DNA of 64,000 nt from Cucumis sativus. Lineage: Eukaryota; Streptophyta; Magnoliopsida; Cucurbitales; Cucurbitaceae. How positions within the stretch are numbered: position 1 is the first letter of the stretch; the number at the start of each line of letters is the position of its first letter. Below, piece by piece: positions 59,101 through 64,000 of the stretch. Location: positions 31,824,272 through 31,888,271 of the forward strand of contig NC_026659.2 in NCBI RefSeq assembly GCF_000004075.3. Direction: 5' to 3'. The position numbers and the translations under genes were made by a program. The notes under the pieces are model-generated. The model saw only the letters and a list, made by a program, of their open reading frames with translations, ran no database searches and was not told the DNA's origin.

Positions 59101-62100
59101 CATTAAAAGGGTCCCTTTGAGTACCCTTGTTAGAAACCAGAATTGCCCTTCTCCCCGACTTCTCCTAGAACAAATCAAGCCTTTTCTCAACTTCATACCC
59201 ATCCAACTTCTCATTCAACTAACAACAAATTTGAGGTTAAAGGAGGATGGCATGGAGAACCTCTCAATAAAGCTTTGTATTAGAAACTGTGAAGCTTGAG
59301 TAATTGAAAAAGTTAGGAGCAGGGGAGCAATTACTGACATGATATTACAAACAGAAGCTTGAGCTTTGGAACTGCAAACCTCCAAAAGATCCGGATTTTC
59401 TTAAGAGAGTGAGGGTTTGAGTGGTTGTTTCCCTTGGGGAGCAAACTTTAGAGCTCCAATAGAGCATACTCCTAAAGATTCATATTTTAATAGAGCAGTC
59501 CAGACATTGTTGAAAGAAGTCTTTTTTCGTGCAAAATGTTTTAGGAAGAACTTCGAGGAACAAACTTTTTTTCTGCCTTTAAAGTGGCACGACTTATTGA
59601 GGGCCTCAGCTTCAGAGGACGACACAGAGATCCAGTTGTTGGAGTGCCTTTGGGAGGGAGGCTGTTTGTTTTCTAAAAAACTAGCAGTGACCTGGCGGCA
59701 AGTTTCTCTGTAATAAAAGTGCTATTTGGTTTTCTTTCCTTTTTTCCAATCTTCGTAACACCAAACTTTTAAAAAATGATATTGTTAGCAGCAAAATGGG
59801 GCCACTAAATTATTCGTTCAACTGTCTTCTACTGATTCGTCAATCCCCTTTAAACGTGGCTCTTCATATTCTGGAGCATTAATTACTTTTTTGGTCTGAA
59901 CGTCCGTCTCTGTTGTCTTCTCCAATGCTGGTGAGGGATCGTGAATATGATTCAGAGCTTTGAAAGGGTTTCTTGCTAGGGGGGAGCTGCAAAGGTGGAT
60001 TTGAGGATGTCTAGTTCATGGGGGAAGAAGGAAACATCGACCTCTTCATCTTTCAAGACCTCCCTAACTCTCAATTGATCGATGGGATTTTTAAAGTCTT
60101 TAATGATAAGAGAACCTTTGGTGGAACTAGGGGGATCTATATTCTCAATATCACCAAAATTCAAGAAGATGTTGCCCCTATTAAAATCTGTAATTTTGAT
60201 GGTAGAAGGCATAAAACCGCATAAATTTTGTTTAACTTGAATCCTTCCGTCACTGCAGTTTATTTTTAGATGAATCGAACTTTCATACCCTTTGTTTTGT
60301 ATGACTCATTGCAGTTTGTGAGGTTTGATGTTTCTATAGCGATGTTCTCCAAACCATCAAAGTGATCACCAATAACTCAAACATTTCTCTACACCAATAG
60401 TCCAAGGAAAGGTTTTTTATTCTTAACCATCCTACGAAACCTTTTGTAACAAGAGGCGGCTGACTATGTTTGAATTCATCCTATTTCTCAAATTTGACAT
60501 GAAAAGACCCCATCTCCCTGTTTCAACGGTGAAATCCTCTATCAAGCCCTGGTCTGGACTTATGAGGGCATTCTCGTCAAACGGAGGGTTGATGATAATT
60601 TTTGCTTGAATATAAATTTCCAGCATTTTCCGAATCTCTCTCCAGTCCAGTCATTGAATGCAAAGAGTCTTGTAACAATCCAAAGATATTCAAACTTTCC
60701 TCTAATAACTTCAGTATTTTTAATCACCCATTGACTCTGTTTTTCTGTCATCGAACTTTCCTTTCTTTTTAACAAAGTCTTTGATGTTTTTTGATTTGAC
60801 CTTGTCTACATAGCTAGAAATATTGGCTAGTGGCAAAATGTTAGCCTTGGAGTGCTTGTGCGAGAACTATTTAACATATTCCACCTTAGAAATGACATTT
60901 TTCAACATGTGAAAAGACCTCCATCCCTGTTTGATTCCTCTGAACACACCTTTAAGATTGAGTGACCTCCTGATTTTGGCCAAGACTGCAGCTTAAACCC
61001 AAACAATCTTTGTCTTAAACTTCGACATCTTAATTCTTCCTCTATCCAAGTCCTCAAACTTTTGGTAATATCTATCTGTTGGACCTCTTAACAATTCAAA
61101 GACTGCTTTGAAGAACCATACTAGTTGATTTTCAGAAACTAACAAAATTCTGTGAGCTTCCACATCTTCGAGATGAAATCTATCTCCTTCTTCCAGAAAC
61201 AATAATGCCACTGGAGAACTCTACAGCTGACCACTTCCATTATGTTTTTTGTTTAGTCTAAAAGGTACAATCGGTTGAAGAAAATTCCAGGGAAGAGGCT
61301 TCGTCGTCGGCTTGCTAAACAAGGGAAGAGTAGAGGAAAGGAGAGAGGGGAGAGAAATTACCTTTCAAACTCTTCCTCTCTGTAGTTGAATGTGAGATAG
61401 CCCTCTGATTTCTTTCATCCCATAATACCCAAAGGATGGCACAAACACTAGGCACTAGAGAAAACAACCTCAATTCCCAAACAGCGAATTCATGAGAAAC
61501 TCATCAATCATATCTCTAACAGCTCTATGACGAAGGCATGAACATACATCATGCTGAAAGTCTGGAAAAAGGCATCCCAAACAAAGTTTGCCAACGCACA
61601 ATGCCCAAGAATATAGCCCAAGTCTTCCTCCGCCTTCCGACAAAGAATTTAGCAAAAAGGCTCAACTAACGACACCTTCCTCAAAAGCCTGTCCAACATG
61701 CTAAGGCGGTCGTGAAGAACCTGACAAGTAAAAAACCTCACCTTTCTGGAGACCTTAGTCTGCCACACCGAAGAGAAAACTGACTCACCCAAGGAGGAAG
61801 AGTTAACCAAACACTAGAAAAAAGACTTACACACAGAAGGGTCCCAAGACAAAAGGAATGACTCTCAAGATGAGAAATAAGAGCCACGACATCTGTCATT
61901 TCCAATTGGAAAAAACCCGATAGAACCCAAAGGAGAATGAACAAGAGCTCCCATACCACACCAAAAAATAGAAAATCCATCGCAAAATGCTTTTTCAAAG
62001 AAGATAACTAATAAAACCAAGAAAATAACCCACATAAGGGTCTGTTCCTCACCCAAAGATCTTCCCAAAAATATGTCTCTCTACCGTCCCCCACCACACA

Positions 62101-63690
62101 ATGAACCCAAGTAATAAAATCAGGAAGCTCTTTCGATATGTCCTTCCAAAGATTCCGGTAGGTGCCTTTAACCCTTTTAGCTAACCACTCAAAAGGATAG
62201 AGACCATGTTTACTCACAATAATACTACGCCAAAGAGAATTGGGCTCAACAGAGAAGTGCCACAACCATTTGGCTAACAGGGTTTTATTACGAGTCCTTA
62301 GGTTTCAAATTTCACACAGCCCCACCCCCCCCCCCCCCCCCCCCGCCCCAACAATATTAGCTTCTCAATTGCCTCCCATCTTATATGACGAGAGCCTTTG
62401 TTCCTTCACCCACCCCTTCCCAACGGAAGTCGCACATCAACCTCTCCGAACATTTACAAACTTCCCCTAAGGTTTAAAGTGGGAAAAGAAATAGATCGGA
62501 ATACCACTCAAAATATACTTAATCAAAGTGACAGGCAGATTTAGAAAAAAAACTCTTCTTCCATGAAGCCAACCTTCTGTGAATTTTATCCACCACAGTA
62601 TCCTAAAAAGAGACACAAGGCCCAAATAGGAAGAGGGAAGACTCCCAACCCCACAACCGATCCAATCAGCCCATCTTTTGATCTTCTCTTCCTCACTATT
62701 AATACCCAGAACACAGCACTCACTCCCATTAATTCTTAACCCCGACATCTCCTCAAAAAAGGCCAAAAAGAAAAAAAAACAAAAGGGGACCATTCATTGG
62801 GAATACAAAAGACGTTTTCCATTTGCAATAAGGAAAGAAAACTATGGCTTTTTATAGCCAGTATATCTTCAAAGTTTACACCAAAAAAAAGGTATTAAAG
62901 ATGGTAGAATCTATAATGTCCTTTGAAGTCTTGCTACTATCCTAAAAGATTTTTGCATTTGATTCACCCCAAATCTGCCACAAAACCGCATAAATCATGC
63001 AAATTCATAAGTGTTCTTAAGTGGCTTTGGATTCCATCCAATGTATGCCTTATGTCACTCTTCGATTGAATATGGTATTTGGATTCCATCCGAAATATCC
63101 AATTATCACATCCACTTTGATCAATTTTCATTTTTGTGAAACCAAAAATTCCAATCACAAGGAAATCAAATAAATCAATCAAAAGTATTTGAAGTACGTT
63201 TCAATAGGGCCAACTTCTCTTCAATCTAATTCTGGGGAATTTGACATATGTATCTTCATATTACAATAGCATGCATAATTAGAGATATGAGCAAAAGACG
63301 ACATCAATGGCATATAAAAAGAAAAACAACATTGGCATCCAAATAAAACCTACTTGAACACCTTTAACTTGCATCTGTTGAATAAGCTCCGTAAAGACAC
63401 CTGGAAAGGGAACAACATGATCCAAAAATTTCCTTAAGTCAATTGAAAATCATAATTGCAATACAAACCATTTCTAAGACTACTTTACTGCTACAAAAAT
63501 AAATTAGACGTTATACTTTTACAAGAATGCTATAGAGCAAGTTATCAATTTTTTTTGCTAATATCTAATCAAGAGGTAACGTTAAAATAGAGAAATTGGA
63601 AAAGCATGAATGTAATAATTAAATAAATAAGGAAAACCAAAGACCAAACAAATGTATACCAGGATCAGATTCAATTGTGCACCAAGACAT
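53102..63690 (-). CDS. UCH2: Ubiquitin C-terminal hydrolase, UCHL5/UCH37 type (plant UCH1/UCH2)
   Basis: Five exons join in phase: 63690-63660, 63400-63354, 54223-54177, 54101-53999 and 53878-53102. They give 334 aa, the usual plant length. Catalytic residues are all present: Gln76 and Cys82 ([13 protein letters not shown]), His157 ([10 protein letters not shown]) and Asp172 ([11 protein letters not shown]). The C-terminal third has a charged coiled coil (about 225-300) and the UCH37-like tail (KRKHNYIPF-type motif, here [20 protein letters not shown]) that in relatives binds the proteasome via RPN13 or the INO80 complex. Role: removal of ubiquitin from conjugates; Arabidopsis UCH1/UCH2 affect shoot architecture and auxin signalling. 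Intron 2 is 9.1 kb (54224-63353) and filled with transposon debris, yet the reading frame across it is intact. UCH1 and UCH2 cannot be separated here. Confidence 0.9.
54781..56247. mobile_element. Putative solo LTR or LTR-like insertion in UCH2 intron 2
   Basis: The block starts TGTCACGCCCCCGCCAGG and ends GGATGTTGCGGTACA, giving TG...CA ends, and it is richer in GC than the surroundings. It has no coding match. The flanking 5 bp (ACCAA and TTCTA) do not form a target-site duplication, so either the edges are wrong or a flank is lost. Confidence 0.4.
56838..57000. mobile_element. Truncated relative of the hAT-like MITE
   Basis: GTGACGGGTGCAGAAATTTT, a run of Gs, then GTTGGGACTTGAACATG follow the same order as in the complete MITE at 58557-58805 (GTGGCAGATCCAGAAAAT ... 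GGGGACTTGAAC). No matching right end is visible. Confidence 0.35.
58496..58521. repeat. C26 homopolymer (G26 on the gene strand)
   Basis: 26 uninterrupted C residues inside the LINE A remnant. On the UCH2 sense strand this is a run of 26 G, able to form quadruplex structures. The length may be affected by sequencing or assembly. Confidence 0.85.
58557..58805. mobile_element. hAT-like MITE with 8-bp target-site duplication
   Basis: A 249-bp element begins CAGTGGCAGATCC and ends AAATCCGCCGGTG, giving imperfect terminal inverted repeats of about 11 bp of the CAGnGGCGGAT type. It is flanked by the identical 8-bp direct repeat GGAGCAAG at 58549-58556 and 58806-58813. An 8-bp duplication and such ends are typical of hAT transposons. 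It has no transposase. Removing it restores continuity of the LINE A translation around it. Confidence 0.8.
61300..62800 (-). mobile_element. LINE B remnant: ORF2 RT thumb, connection and zf-RVT region
   Basis: On the minus strand, 62793-62467 encodes [20 protein letters not shown] and [20 protein letters not shown] (end of the RT). 62265-62008 gives [20 protein letters not shown]. 61750-61380 is a zf-RVT-like region ending [17 protein letters not shown]. Frames are shifted several times. It lies head-to-tail, directly upstream of LINE A on the same strand. Confidence 0.75.
62325..62344. repeat. C20 homopolymer
   Basis: A run of 20 C (G20 on the UCH2 sense strand) inside LINE B, preceded by CCCCA and followed by GCCCC. 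Confidence 0.85.
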
Positions 63691-64000
63691 GATGATTCAA
63701 AAGCTGCACGACACAAAAAGATCTTTAGTGCATACACAAAGCATTAAAATAACGAGAACTACCAGTACTTGATCGTATCCACCAATGATAAGTAAGAAAA
63801 TATGAGCAAAAATTTGGTTAACAGTAGAATAGGTCTATTGGGAAAATGCGAATAAATACTGGTGATACGGACATTTCTACTTCAAGAATATATTCTCAAA
63901 CGTGAAAGTAAGATGACAAAACTTCTATCTGCCAAACCCGTATTTAAGAAGAAAGATATGGGAAGTGGGAATTCAATAAAGTTGGGATCTAAACCATCCC
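63691..64000. other. 5' flank of the UCH2-like gene at window edge
   Basis: About 310 bp upstream of the ATG on the minus strand: probably 5' UTR and proximal promoter. I see no distinct motif or second gene. Confidence 0.5.

Larger units (their letters stand above)
57430..61250 (-). mobile_element. LINE A remnant: ORF1 (DUF4283-like) and ORF2 C-terminal part, internal deletion
   Basis: Read on the minus strand, 61211-59900 is an ORF1-like region with many stops ([40 protein letters not shown], then [20 protein letters not shown]). After 59.0 kb the sequence moves to ORF2 C-terminal motifs: [20 protein letters not shown] and [20 protein letters not shown] (57.6-57.9 kb). The endonuclease and most of the RT are missing. 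The element is heavily mutated. It is interrupted by a hAT-like MITE (58557-58805) and a long C-run. It has the same orientation as the UCH2 gene. Confidence 0.7.

Overview
This window is plant nuclear DNA. It shows intron-rich genes with GT-AG junctions, AT-rich intergenic DNA, many simple repeats and several broken retrotransposons. The gene set (NPF transporters, patellin, an MCTP, a bHLH81-type factor, chloroplast-type housekeeping genes) is that of a eudicot. Cucurbitaceae is my best guess from general resemblance of the patellin and the LINE remnants, but the sequence alone does not prove it. I could assemble ten protein-coding genes by joining exons with consistent reading phase. One of them, CDKAL1, is cut by the left edge.

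Layout: 1-4600 (+) is the 3' part of a CDKAL1-type tRNA methylthiotransferase. 5663-8704 (-) is an intronless MCTP/FTIP protein. 12136-15984 (-) is a five-exon bHLH factor of the FBH/bHLH80-81 type. 19802-28682 (-) is a tandem cluster of three NRT1/PTR (NPF5-like) transporters. 28.7-36.2 kb is a long stretch without a convincing gene. 36205-38336 (+) is a patellin. 39743-42971 (+) is a seven-exon LON-domain-only protein with a likely plastid transit peptide. 44646-46014 (+) is a dienelactone-hydrolase-like protein. 46635-50194 (-) is MIC10. 53102-63690 (-) is a UCHL5/UCH2-type deubiquitinase whose 9.1-kb second intron is packed with LINE, LTR-like and hAT-type debris.

Apart from the NPF tandem array, the neighbours do not form a pathway; this is ordinary eukaryotic gene order. 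I see no CRISPR array, operon, rRNA or tRNA, and no sign of a wholly new system. The points most worth a second look are: a dienelactone-hydrolase relative in which the nucleophile position carries Gly and two further active-site positions also look altered; a perfect 56-bp inverted repeat in the MIC10 intron; an inferred GC-AG intron in the LON-domain gene; loss (or absence) of one intron in a single member of the NPF array; and well-preserved target-site duplications around a LINE and a hAT-like MITE.
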